From Diadema setosum (lineage: Eukaryota; Echinodermata; Echinoidea; Diadematoida; Diadematidae), in contig CM067069.1 of the NCBI GenBank assembly GCA_033980235.1, positions 18,375,650 through 18,439,649 of the forward strand: 64,000 nt of DNA, given 5' to 3'. Under the pieces are notes generated by a model. It was given only the letters and a program-made list of their open reading frames with translations, was not told the DNA's origin and ran no database searches. Every line of letters starts with the position of its first letter. Positions within the stretch are counted from its first letter, which is position 1. Positions 25,375 through 38,578 of the stretch are shown here, one piece after another. The position numbers and the translations under genes are program-made.

Positions 25375-25400
25375 AGTGGGGCTTCACTTTTTTTCTTGTT

Positions 25401-28000
25401 TCTTTTATCAACACTAGAGATTTCTCCTGTGTTTTCAGCAAACACAGCTAAGGGTAGAAACATGGATCCCGATATCATCTTCTCAATGCTGCTCTGTTTG
25501 ATGTGCATGACTCCCATGTCGTCCGTCCGCCGAGCGCACCCCCCCCCCCCCCCCCCCCCCCCCGTCCTGCCCCTCCGTGCCCCCAAACTTACCTTGCCCT
25601 CCAGTGTGGATGAGAAATGATAATTAGAAGGAAAAGAATGTTTATCTTCGATTCCCATCCAGCCACTTGCGCTGATTGCTGGCCCTATCCCCGCCATCGC
25701 AATCAGCAAAATCAGGGAGGGGAAAAAAAAAAAAGACGAGAGAAAGGGATAGAGAGAGAAAGAGAAATAGAAAGAAAGAGAGAGAGATGGAGAGACAGAG
25801 AGTAAGAAGGGAGGAATGGACATGGAGGGGGAGGGGAGGAGAGAGATGAAAAGAGGGTATCCCAACTGTCCCGAGATAGCACTCCACGCAAACAAACATG
25901 CCGCCATGCCCCAGTATTGGCCACTTGCCTTCTTTTCTTTTTTTTTTTTTACAGATAGATATGTATTTATGTACTGTAAATAAGTTTTGATGCAAAAATC
26001 GATACATGCGTGTTGTGATTGAAACTGCTTAGAAAAAAAAAAATTAGTAAGATTTATGTAATGATTTTACTAATAACTTCAAAATATCTATTATGTAATA
26101 TGTTTCCCATTTAAAAGGTTTGATATTTCTCAATGTGACAATGACCTTATGTAAAGAAGTTTAAAGATTGCATTTATCTGTTTTTATATTCAACTCTTCA
26201 TATGTATAATAATATGTATGTATGTATGCATACATATATTAGATATATTTTAATTCAACAATTTGTGAACTTTTCTGACATAACTATCTGACATTATGAA
26301 GTTATTTAAAGTACATGAAATTTTGCCTTCACGATCAAAATACCTCTGAACAAATACCATCTGCAGGTAAACCATATCCGAATTACTCTATAACACTTCT
26401 GTCTATTGGAACATTTGAAATGTTGTAAACCTAGTTCATCGGTTGTTTTCACTTTTTTGAGCATATATTTTCAACTGTAAGTTTTCATGCACAATGTCAT
26501 AGACACAAGTACCATGTACAACAATTCGGCCAAGATTTTTCAAACATGAAACATTGTCTGACAATTCCATGAGCTTGTTATCCCCCCATTAGAGTACTTT
26601 GATTTCTGATATCACAGTCGTTGGTTAGTTATTAAGCATTTTGTTCTTACTTTGAGGGATTTTAGTGAATCAAATAGCAGCCATATAGGGCAAACTGTAA
26701 AATTAGAAACATTCACAGCACGACTCTTTTGCGAATCAGAGCCGACAGCCTATTTTTTCTCTTTCTTTTTACATGAAACTTTCGGGAATCCTCACTGGCA
26801 TTCAATGCGTTGTGTACAGAAACATGTTCATGTGCATTTCACTTTTGGGAATCTTGGCTCTTCGTAAAATTTGTGAAAGTTTCATGGGTGCGAAAAATTT
26901 CTGGTGTTACTGTATGTGAAATGTACAAAGTCATGTGAAATACAAGGTATATATTTGTCTGTATATGTATGTGTGTGTGTCCGTATCATGCTCAGTAGCT
27001 CTTATACGGCATACATTCGTACTTGATTGCAGACACAATATATAAATAAATATTCAACACATGCCAGACTGATTTGGATAGGGAATGGCATGTAATAAAT
27101 TGAAATGTATAGGTAGAGTATAGAGTAAACTGACAGTATTTTTATCCACTTTGCAAAAGAAATACAAAATGCAGATCCTGTCTGGCCTGATATTCATTGA
27201 CTTGCCTGATAAAAGGAACGCCTTTCTGCTTGATTAGGACTTGTTTTCTAATGACTTTAAGATCATGATTGTCCATCACAAGTGAGATAAGATGAAGAAA
27301 TGCTATTTTCTGATATCCCCCCCCCCTCCACTGAAAGATTTATTCATGGAACATTGGTTAATACATTGATGTGTATAACAGACTAGTAGAGGAGAGGTGT
27401 AAAGTCTAAAGAGGTTGTGACATGGATGTATTCATATATAAACTTACAGTGCATCAATGCATCAGAGGAATTATAGTCTCTTGGGAAAAATGCAAAAGGG
27501 TCTGTGTATGTGAAGACTAGTTAGTCCATCTGGATGCAGTTAAACAAAGTTAATTGTATGTTTCAATACAATCAGTGTGTTGGATATATACGCTGACTTT
27601 AAAGATTTTGCATTCCTCATAATGTAAGCATGGGGGGTGAAAAAGCCCCCCTGTGGTAAGGACACACAGGAGCATGCAAGGGCACATGATGCAAATGTTT
27701 CTAATCTGTTGCCCCCTGAAGGCCCCCAATGATCATGGATGGTTGGGGGGGGGGGGGGTGGAATGGTGGGAGATATTGAGTCTGAGGATGATTAACTCCC
27801 TGTTTTAGGAAGAGAAAATAGAAGTCTTCATGGGCAGCACCAATTTCTGTTCTGGGATGGAAAAGACACATAAGTGCTTTCTGTTTATAGACCTACATCT
27901 TTATGTGCTGATCTGATATTTTCATTGGCAAAAGTAGAAGTGATACAGAAAAAAAAAATATTAACAATGTTAAAAGCATTTTGAATATTCTTTTTCTCTG
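25401..28000. other. Non-coding intron
   Basis: C run at about 25540-25563, GA-rich tract at 25735-25850, and a G run at 27746-27758. AT-rich sequence with no recognisable gene otherwise, apart from the degenerate MITE at 26693-26914. Confidence 0.6.
26693..26914. mobile_element. MITE, TACTGTAAAA family (diverged copy)
   Basis: Left end AACTGTAAAATTAGAAACAT and right end TTACTGTA (one change from the family end TTACAGTA) enclose about 218 bp, with internal TTTGCG and GTGCGAAAAATTT motifs shared with other copies. The ends are eroded, so this is an older insertion. Confidence 0.5.
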
Positions 28001-28004
28001 TTTT

Positions 28005-28347
<343 letters not shown>

Positions 28348-28715
28348 AACAATGGTAATATGTTTATAAATCACATTTTTCATGTAGACCTGCATACCTG
28401 TTCAAATGCACTTTACAATGTGATTATTAGTGAAACAAGTGAGTTTTTAGATGTTTAATAAAAAGAAATATATTCTGTTAGGAAACTACATTGAGAGTAA
28501 TTACACAGAGGGGACAGTATGTCATAGTGTTTGGCTATTTCATGAAAATGTAAAATTTTGAAATGCGTAGCTTTATGAGCTGTCCTCGTATTTAAACTTG
28601 TGTCCAATGAGTTTGAAAGCCCAATATTTTCTACACAGGAAATGCCAAGTTCTGGAGTCTTGTGCTTTAGTGATCCAAGTGTTCTGCTTGTTATTTCTTT
28701 TATATAATTTCCCTC

Positions 28716-28718
<3 letters not shown>

Positions 28719-28762
<44 letters not shown>

Positions 28763-28769
28763 TGTGTGA
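28719..28769. repeat. (TG)n microsatellite
   Basis: Uninterrupted TG repeat of about 40 nt, then TATGTG variants and a short GAGA tail. Confidence 0.94.
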
Positions 28770-29277
28770 GAGAGTGAGTGAAATGTTCACTCTCTCCTTG
28801 GCCAAGCAAGACTTGGCAGCTGTAAATGGCTTCACCATTGTACCTCTACAGAGCATTGACCCTTGACCTTGGACACTTGGCTCTGGAGAAATCCCTTTGC
28901 CAGGGAGGGAAGGGGGTCATATTTCCTGGGCATAGTTGCCTAATTGTCCTGAAATGGGGAAGGGTGGAGGGGGGGGGGGGCAAGAAGGGGGTAGGGGCAT
29001 GGAATGGTAAAGGAGGATTGAAAGGGGGCTCAACTCCACAGCTTTGCTATGCAAAGTCATCATTAAACTCTGTGAAGTTAGTGGTATCAATATTCCTCAT
29101 TTATAAAACATTGTAACATGGCGGAGAACTAAAATGAGCTCACGTTGCCATAAAAAGGCACCTGCTTAGTGCATAGAAATTACAACTGGACCCTCCGCAA
29201 TGATAACTTTAAAAATAGTGAATCAATCCAAATACAACTTAAGGGTGTGAAACTATAACTCATTGCCCCACATCTTA

Positions 29278-29479
29278 CAGAAAACCCCATTCGATTTGCT
29301 TCAGTGGTCAAAGAGAAATCAGGAATTTTATAGAGCATGTCAGGAATCTCTTCCCTCCAAGTTCTGTTCTTACACAAGAGCATCCAAGTGCTAAACTTAG
29401 AAGAATCAGACTCATGACATGCTTTACAACAATCCACATTTCTCTGTGACCGCTTAACCAAACTGAATGGGGTTTTCTG
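29278..29479. mobile_element. Foldback element, about 202 bp, perfect 15-bp ends
   Basis: CAGAAAACCCCATTC at 29278-29292 is repeated as its exact reverse complement at 29465-29479. Inward, the arms keep pairing (GGTCA.AGAGAAAT, GCATGTCA) with mismatches to a centre near 29380. The segment is thus an imperfect hairpin as a whole. No target duplication was evident, so its class is open. Confidence 0.65.
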
Positions 29480-29499
29480 CAAAATAGAGCTAAGATGTT

Positions 29500-30495
29500 A
29501 TATTTTAAGACCCTGAGGTAGCATTTAGACAATTTAATCGTATTGGGTGTTATCAATGCGAAAATCTGATTGTAATTTTTTTTTTTTTTTTTTTGGGGGG
29601 GGACATACTGTATAATGTGCTTTTGGAGACATGAAAATATTGTTTGCATACAGAAAAGAATATTCCAGAAAGTCCATACCCTGCTCTCAACTCTTGCGGC
29701 CACATGTAATGTAAAGAGGGTTTCACTCTGATGTAACATCATCACGTCATGAGGAAATTTTTGTGGGAATGATGAAGGTTTGAGTAGGGCTACCTCCTTT
29801 GACAGTTACTGCTTGTGACCAATGGTATGCTAAGTTACAACTCTGCCCCGTACTTAGGAAGGGACAAATTACTGCCATAAAATAATGACGCAAACATTAG
29901 AGAAGCTGTAACTTATACTCTCCTGTCGGTAGTGTCTTTTTAGGGTCACTTTAGTTTCATTGCTCGTAATGAGCGAGAGTAATCAAGCTCACAACGGAAT
30001 TTTGACATTTACAATTCAATTAAAGTTGATATTCGCCCGTCTAAAGGAAGTATGTGCTCTGCACATGATGGTAATCCGATGTGGATGTTTGCTGTGTCTA
30101 TGTAAATGACGAGAAATATGAGTGAGAGGGAGAAATGGAGAGCAATGGAGATACGATTGTCTGTTATTTTCTAACCTCCTTTCTTTCTCGAAGTCGGTGT
30201 ACGAGACCTCGAGGATGCTAATTTTGATTGCTGCTGCATCGTAATGCGGGGCCGTAAAATAAATCAAACTTGTCAACTTTGGAATATGATTGTGAAATAC
30301 AACTCGGTGATATTGCCTCCCCCTCCCCCCCCCCCCCCCTCAACTGTGCGTACCTTCCTTCACCCCCGCTAACTCTCTCTCTCTCTCATCTTTTTAAGTC
30401 TGAGTGTGTCTGTCTGCGAATCCATACATTTGAACGCGTCCATCAGTGCACAAAGATTCCCCTGAAGTTGGGTGGACTACTTTCCCCCTTTGCCC

Positions 30496-30528
<33 letters not shown>

Positions 30529-31100
30529 AATTAAAAAAAAAAAAGAATATTACAGTACACAAGGAGACAGATATTTTCATCAACACATTGAAGTCATGTG
30601 CAACAGGTTCAGTAACGGCTGGAGTGATACCACACATACGTCCAAAACTCACAACTATGTTCATAGTTTGCGAGTCGACCAACGTACATAGTGTAAAACC
30701 TTTGTTTTGTGCATTTAATTGACTCCCATATTGAACAGCATTCACACCAAACAAATCACATAAGCAGGTTGCAAGCAGATATTGCTTTGAAAATGAATAA
30801 GTGAATACATAAAAAAAGAATAAAATCACCAAAAATGAAGGCAGAGGTAAGAGGGTAAAGTAAGATCAGGCAAGTCCTTGTTTCTTTCTTGTCATTAGGC
30901 ACAACATGTCTGGTTAGCGGTATTTACTGATTACCCTCGTCACCACGGCCAACTACAGAATAAAGTTGCCTTTAGCGGTCTTCTTCTTTATTTTAGAGAG
31001 CACAAAAAAAGAAATACTGATTATCCTTTCTAGTAAAGAGAGAAGAATTCAAGAAACAAAGCAATGGGTCTTTATTTCCCTTTCTTTCTGTTTGGTTCTT
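29500..31100. other. Non-coding intron with a 30-nt C run
   Basis: T/G composite run at 29577-29602, C runs at 30327-30339 and 30497-30526, the latter being 30 uninterrupted C followed shortly by an A12 run. A unique block lies at 29990-30250. No gene seen. Confidence 0.6.
30497..30526. repeat. Poly-C homopolymer, 30 nt
   Basis: Thirty consecutive C on the + strand, the longest C/G homopolymer in the window; a potential i-motif/G-quadruplex site and a likely sequencing-error hotspot. Confidence 0.96.
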
Positions 31101-34000
31101 GTGTCAATAGCAGGTTAACCTTTTCCCCACCAGAGCCAGAATTTGAGTTGACTTTGCAAAGGGCCCTACAGTTTCCTGTAGTCTAGAGGGTTAATTTGGT
31201 GATTCCAACTTTCTTATACAGAGGTAACTTGGTTATGGGGTGCTTTGACTGATTTTTTTCATGATGCATTTAGTCTTATAAAATTTTACTTGACGCTGTG
31301 TAAGTCTCCTGCTAATGAGCACACTGGCCGACTTATTCAAACAAAACGATAGATGTGAAAACTTATCTCGATGGAAGGGACACGTTCTGACCGTAGCATA
31401 TTTTGTTTGCTCGATGAAGACTGCTGATATGATGCACATAGCGTGATAATACATTAAGTGTTGACACAAAAACGCACACACACGCCCGACTGTTCGTGTG
31501 AACGCAGATGCACAAGTGCTCCTCCGTGATGAATAATTTACCAGGCAGAGATTCTATCCGAGGAGTGCGTAGTCCGGCGAAGCCAAGCTCGTGCCGACAC
31601 GAGAATGCTTATTTCGCCAAGGATATGGTATCTATCACTTGGCCGGCGTCTCATTCGAAGATGCCCATTCTGAGAATCGGCCATTGTTACTTTTGATAGT
31701 ACCCTTAAAAAATATAGGATGAAGTTTGTCAAGAAATGGTTACTGTTTGATGCCCGTCTGAAATTCACTGGAAGTGACCATTTTCTTTACCCAGAGATGA
31801 GAGGAAAAGCTTTTCTCCCACAGAACAGAAATGAAACAAATGAGGCTCACACTGTGACTATTACTGTCTGAAGATATCTTCTGCTGTCTTTATTAATTCT
31901 CATGCATTGTGAAATATACTGTATACTATATCCTATGTATTTCTCCCTTTCTTTCCTTCTATTTCTCCCCCCCCCCCTCTCTCTCTCTCTTTCCACCTTT
32001 CTCTTTCTTGCCATATCCATTGCCCCCCCCCCCCTTTACCAATATTTGGTCTGAGTTAATGATTGCCCGAGCTGAAAGTGGGAGAGCAAATAATTGGATG
32101 AAATTTCACAATTTCTGGAAAGAGCAGACCCCCATTTTAACAGGGAAAAAGGAAGACAATATAGTTATATAGTTAGATGGATAGATAGATAGTGAGTGAG
32201 AGGGAGAGATGAAGAGATGAACATATTAACATATGAACATATGAACAGAAAGAGAAAGAGAGAGAGAGAGTGGCAAGAGGTGTTTGACAAAGTACTTGGG
32301 ACAATGAGCTTTTTCTCTTTTTTTTTCCTTTTCCTCACTGGTTAATTTTTGCAGGAAAAAAACTTTGGGGTTCAACTTACGTGCATCGTAGTCCCTTTTT
32401 TTACAAATGCAATATTTGTTTATGATTGACAGATAGCCAAGTGGTATGATTTGTTAAGATTAATTATGTGTGTATGCCAGTGTGTCTGAACATTTCTAGG
32501 TGTGAGTGTGTGTGTGTATATGTGTATTATATGCATGTATAAGCTTTAGTCTGTGTGTGTTAGTGTGTGTACATGTGTACATGCTTTAGTCTCTGTGTGT
32601 TTGTGTACATTCATACATGCAGGCATATAATAGATAGAACAAGTTTTATCAATTTGACCAATATGAGATAAGAATAACCAGGCCTTAAGGTGTAAACATG
32701 CTTTGCTATGACAATATGCATAAAATGTCAATTTCTTATGTTTTTTTTTATCCTGTCCAACTTTCTGAACACAAGTCTTTCTCACTACATAGTGACAGTG
32801 ATTTCAGGGGGGGGGGGGGGGTTTGCATTATTTTTAAAAGATTTTGTATTGTTACTTTTGCCACAAATTATTGTTTTCTAGAAAACATATTCCCAGAAGT
32901 TACATTCTTGATTTTTCTCTTTTTTTCCTTTTTGGTAATTTACATTTCATCATCTTGTAATATTCACAATTAGTATTTGATAGAAATTGAGTTCAATTCT
33001 CACCAGAGTGTGAACTTCATGAATCAAGTAATGTGTAGCTTTCATTTTATCATTTGTATCTTATACCAAGACACTGAAAGAAAGTGTTGGACAAGCTGGC
33101 CAGCTATGGTCTCGGTGACCTATTTCATCTACAAGATACAGAAAATTGCAGGGCAGAAACATTTTCAGATGAGCGTTGTCAAATTGTTTTAATGATGATA
33201 AATTTGACCTGTCCACCTGACCATAGAACAAGAGACACTTGAAATAGTGTACCAAGCGAAGAACAAAGTTGGAACAAGATGTGAGAAAATTAAAGATACA
33301 TACATTGTGATATATGTATATGCAGGTTTATATGATATTTATACACACACTGTACACATATATGTGTGTGTATGTATGTTTAGTCTGGGCTACCTAGCAT
33401 TTACAAGAGATGATGAATTATAGTGTGTATACACAATAGAAGCCTTCCCCCCACCCTCCCCCCTCCCTTGTCAGGGTTTCACAGCTATTTACGACAACTT
33501 TTAACTCCAGCAGACAAAAATTCCCACCAAACGCAATAAAACCCAACACACAGGCTCACAAAGAGAATAGCCATCAACACAGATATGTAATTATAATTCA
33601 TAATAATACTTATGATCTAGGTTTTTGATGGTATCCCTTTAGTGAGGTACACTGTATGTTTATAGTCATTTGAGGACAGTCTAAGATCATGTTGGGAAAT
33701 AGACGTGAATTCGTTTGAATTGTATCCAATCCTTACATGTATGACTGATTAATGATTTAAATGTACCAGTTTAATTCCCCCACGGTTCTCTTGACGTTGT
33801 TGCAAGGGGGAAAATGATGATTCAAATGAGCTGACTTTGTGAGTGGGGGGGGGGGGGCTGAGTTAAAGCTCTCTTCATTCTTGTTGTTGTTGCTGTTGTA
33901 TTATGAATTCACACAGGAGGAAGCATAATAAAACAATGCTAAGCCGCTCACACATCGCTATGATTCACTGGTGTTTGTAACTTCTCAGTAACACATCATA
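31101..34000. other. Non-coding intron; unique block and PBX-MEIS site
   Basis: 31115-31194 is a possible 80-nt TTAA-bounded mini-element (TTAACC...GGGTTAA). 31500-31700 is a CpG-containing unique block. 32423-32432 is a perfect PBX-MEIS decamer. TG-rich microsatellites occur at 32490-32610. No gene recognised. Confidence 0.5.
32423..32432 (+). promoter_or_regulatory. PBX-MEIS/PREP composite site TGATTGACAG
   Basis: An exact match to the consensus decamer bound by PBX with MEIS/PREP (established knowledge). The expected number by chance in 64 kb on both strands is about 0.12. It lies inside the presumed PBX intron, so a feedback role is plausible but unproven. Confidence 0.4.
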
Positions 34001-36100
34001 GGATTTCATTATTGAGCATCTGTGAAGAGATTTTGGGTTTATTCTTGTTGTTGCTGCTGTTGTTGCTGTTGTTGCTGTTCCAACCCGCATGTTCCACGTT
34101 TGGGATGGAGAGCGTCGTGTGCCATCTCGTGCGGCTAGCCCTCCTCTTGCTGTGCTCCCCGTGTCTGTGTTCGCTCCCCGCAATGTGCTACCTTAGCCCG
34201 TTAATTGGTCCCCGTGCTGTAACACAAGTATCTGGGGAGGGCTTGAATTTCACGCACACAAGCTGCAGCCGCGAACGTCGCCCCTCTTGCGTCGTTTATC
34301 GACATTATGCCGCGTCGCCGTGGCGATGGGAGCCGGCGCGGAGATGCCCTCATCCCCGATGAGCTGGCGGGATAAAAAATTCAAGTGGAATATGTTTGAA
34401 GAAATGATGTGTGTTCTTGTGGACGCGCTCTCTCCTCCGCGAGCCAGAAGTTGATGTCATTTCCCCCCCCCCCCCATCTTTTTCTCTTTCTTTCTTTTTC
34501 TCAGAGTCGATACGTTGTGCTGTCCGAACAGTTCATTCTGGTGATTAGCTGTATATCGTTGACGTATTGACAACTCGCGGAGGTCAGGTTTCAATGGCAA
34601 TGGTTACAGATGGGTCGGAGGGAATTCTTGCAGATATTCATCGCCATGAGCTGTCGTTTGAGACGCGGAATATCAATATCGCAAAAGCTTGAAACGTGAT
34701 ACACCTGTCCATGAAGAAAAAAAAAATGAGGAAGAGAGAGAGAGAAAACCCCTGTAGCCAGATTACAAGCGGCACAATATGTGATGTCTGTACCGTGGAT
34801 TAATGCAGTGATATCATTAGGGGTATGGGATTGTGCCCCGATTATCAATTATTGAGTAAGTTTCTGGAATCGGGCAGATCTGTCCACATAATACCACAGG
34901 CCGCGATGAATAATGGAAAATTATTCCAGCTAAACGGCACTCGAGAAACTGATCTTTTTTCTTTTTTTTTTTGCTTGATGCTGCTCCTGTGTACAGACAG
35001 TGCAAACTTCACTGTCAAAAATGTCTGCGTGAAATGATCAAATAGATTTGCACCAAAATTTTGTGGGTTGATTGAAGGTGACATAATGGTTCCTTAATTC
35101 TTATAATACATTTTACTCTCCTCTCTTCTGCATTTTATTATTAGCTGCAAATATGACTAACCTTCCTCAGGTTTTGTCATCCAACATTGTATACATGATT
35201 ACTTGTATCTTTTACCTCCAGTACAGTATAAAAGAGTGACCTCACATATTGATTTAAGGGAGTAGTAACAGAAATTAAAGTTTATAAAACCTGGATTTGA
35301 CACACATACAAAAAGAAACAAGGAGTCCATATCATTGATTAAATTGGCAACATTGAACAAGATGTCAAAGTGAGGCAACTCAAGGTGGTGAAATGGTGGG
35401 GAAGGGGGGTTCATTGTCATCATAAAATGATGAAATAAAGTATTTTGTTTTAGTAAGTTTTTTTTTTTCTGCCAGGCCTCTGTGAAGAGTACTAGAGACA
35501 TTGATCGTTTGTTTTTCTTTTTTTTTTCAATTTGAAAATGCAAGTTTATTCATATATTTGTATTATGATTCAAATTTTCTGACTCAGAAATGTCCAGCGG
35601 CTATTAGTAAGGTACTATGGTAAAGGGACGTACAAAAGTATCAGCTGCTCATGAAGAATGGTATTTATTGTCCAAATTCATCTCAGTCATAAAGTGAAAA
35701 TTTCAGAGACATTCAAAACATATGAAGACTGCACGAAATGTGCAAGTCACACGCTCATTGAAAACCAATCTTGAACCCTGTAGGCCTATACACATACCCA
35801 CACACATACACACACACTCACACACACCACCACCACCATGTGCATGCACACACACATACACACATACTGTCCAGTTATAGAGACTTTTTAATGTTATACA
35901 CACTTTATAAATATTGCAAATTATTATTATTATTATTATCATTATTTTACACACATGTTTATATGTACATATACACACATACTTGTTGCTCAATTGTCTT
36001 ACATGGAAGGGGTGCAAGACCTTGTATCTTATATTGTGGTGAAAATCACTCTTTTTGGATTAATTGTTAGATAATCAGTTCAGTGATGTCCTGTCCAAAT
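34001..36100. other. Non-coding intron with GC-rich unique blocks
   Basis: 34080-34380 is CpG-rich and carries CGTCGCCGTGGCGATGGG, a one-mismatch match to a motif at 20481-20498. 34560-34960 is a second unique block. (CA)n at 35795-35865 follows. Nothing coding recognised. Confidence 0.5.
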
Positions 36101-38367
36101 CCTAATTTTCTAACCCCCCCCCCCCAAAAAAAAAAAAAAAAAAAATGAAACCAACCCAGCATGTCAAAGGAAATCTAACCCCATTTGTCATGGTGCTTTG
36201 GCTGCCACGTTTTTCGCTTTTCTGAACATTTGCCATTTTTTGAGATATGACTTCTACGAGGTTTTGTCGCCCCAACAACAATTATGTGTCGATGCCCCAT
36301 TCATTCTGTGGACTCCCCTTGATACTCTTATGGAACTTTCTCTCTCTGTATATCTCAGTGCCCTCAATGCGCAGGCTCCATACCACTAACCCCTGTGGAG
36401 GGTCAGGAGCCAAGGGGCATAGTTAACCTCATTGGCCAGCAGTTTCTATGATTGGAACCAGATAAGCGTGCTTGATGATATGTTGCCATTTAGAAGGCAG
36501 ACCAACAAAAGCCTGTATCCATGACGAATGAACCTAAAGAAGAGAAAGAGGGGGGGGGGGGGATAATCTCAAAGTGACTTACCAGACAGGAAAAAAAAAA
36601 AAAAACATTAGAGAGAGCTGGGGAGAGTACAGATAGAATACTGTTACGTTTTTTATGAAGTCATACAAGTTACCAAAACGGTCTGTAACAATTCTGTCTT
36701 TTGAAATGACTTTGAGGATGAAGACCATTTTTTTTGGGGGGGTGTGGGTGGGAATTTGTATGATGGGGTCACTGTTCATTGGAAATTGGGTTCCACAAGG
36801 ACGGGATCGTTTAACAAAAATTCATGATTGACATGAAGTAGTGTATCCCTCCTCACCCCCCTCCTCTCCCCTATCCCTCTCTGTACATCTCGCTTTCTTT
36901 CTCTCTCTCTCTCTCCCCCCCTTTTTTTTTAACATGCCAGCTAAAAATGACTGTAACATTGAGAGACACAATAAAAGGCTGCAAATTCTCCCTTCTGGGT
37001 CATCAAACTTTTCACTTAAAGTTTAAACGTAAACTTTAGTTTAAAGGTCTAAACTTGGGAGGAACCGGTCATGGATAAAACTTCATCCCACTGTAATAAA
37101 AGCATTGTGGTGGCTGGACTTTAGAAATTGTCAAACTTTTGCCAATATAAGCTGAAGGAATTTGTTCAAGTGCATTAAAAAACACACAAAAACCACTAAA
37201 CCACTCCAGCACATAGAGATTTGTGGAATCTTTGCTGTCATTATGAAAAGTCCTGTGAACACACGGTACTATGCTCATAAATTTGGCACTATTAAAAAAA
37301 GTGGTTTGTTTATTCTGACAATACTGACTAAGGGACATATTGAATCTGGCAAATCTGGTCACACACAGATCTTACTTGGTTGAAACATTTAAGGTTTGTT
37401 TTTGACCCTCTCAATCATCTGTAAGAGGGCATAAAGACAGTTCTGTATTAGAGAACATCACATGAATTTGAATGTGTGGGACAATGTGATATGGAGTGAG
37501 GTACGTCTGTGTTTACCTGTGCACCCATTTGTTGGTCCTACCCATGCCTTTTGGTGAGGGATGGTGAAGTTGAAGTAGAGTATATAGTCATCATTGTGTG
37601 AGCATATGTTTTAGTGGTTTGTTGTGAAGTGCTTATGTGTTGTTGCTTTTCGTTTTACGTGTGATGGTGTGTTTTTATGTATGCACATAGATGTGATGTA
37701 CTTGACTTTCTCATCAAATGTTCGTCTCTTCAGCCACCCTCTCTCTCTCAATCTCATCTTCTTTTCCTCCTTCTGTCTGTGTGTGTGTATGTCTGTGTGT
37801 ATGAGGGGGGGGGGAGGGGGATGAGGGGCTTGCAGAAACGTGACCAGCTGCTTGCAGTCCTGTCTCATTAGCCTCTTCCTTCATCTGCGAGTTATTGGAG
37901 CATGGTTGCCCAAATCCCAGCGCTCTCCTCTTCGCTCCACAGTCCGCTGGAGTCGCCCGTTCTCTCCGGGCGTCGTCGGTTCCCGTACACCCACCAACCG
38001 CTTTATCCCACTTCTAACCATGCCCCTCCCCATCCCCTCTTGCCCTCCCCCCTCTTCCCTGTTACCCCATCCTCGATCCATGTCCATATCATTGCTCCCA
38101 CTCCTTCCTCCGTTTCTCATCTCTTCTGTTTTTGTTTTTGCTTTAGTTTGAAGATGGAAGATGCTCTTGAAGAAAAAAAAAGCTAAAAAACTCCAATTTC
38201 TTGCATAATTTTCTCCTATCCCTTGAAATTACCTTCATGACTAGTGAACATTTTTGTAATAGTGATACTGACCTGCCTGGCATGATAACCAAGAGAAAAA
38301 TATCATCTGTTGCATTCAAGCATATATTTTTTTTTTTCTAGAGGGATTACAGTCTTTCTAGTCTGTA
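36101..38367. other. Non-coding intron
   Basis: C/A composite homopolymer at 36115-36145, pyrimidine tract at 36840-36930, and C/T-rich sequence at 37720-38110 whose chance frames resemble low-complexity proteins on both strands. No gene seen. Confidence 0.6.
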
Positions 38368-38578
38368 TACTGTAAAACGAGGAATGTTCGCGTGCATTTT
38401 AATTTCACGAATTTCGCGAGTGCCAACATTCGCGAAATTAAGATACACACAAAAGTTCTTGCCTACACAATATGCATTGGATGCCAGTGACAATTCGCGA
38501 AAATTTCAGGCTGCAAGAAAGGCCGTCGGCTTCAATTCGCGAAATTTTCATGCCACGAATATATCGTGTTTCACAGTA
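38368..38578. mobile_element. MITE, TACTGTAAAA family (well-preserved copy)
   Basis: Begins TACTGTAAAACGAGGAATG and ends GTGTTTCACAGTA with TA on each side; the interior is rich in TTCGCGAA motifs. It shares the segment AAGTTCTTGCCTACAC with the copies nested in the 55.9-60.1 kb duplication, which shows they are one subfamily. Confidence 0.8.

Noticed and set aside
29180..29745. Cys-containing minus-strand frames (100 and 145 codons)
   Set aside because: The two halves are the inverted arms of the foldback element at 29278-29479, so the apparent similarity between peptide segments comes from the hairpin and not from a gene.
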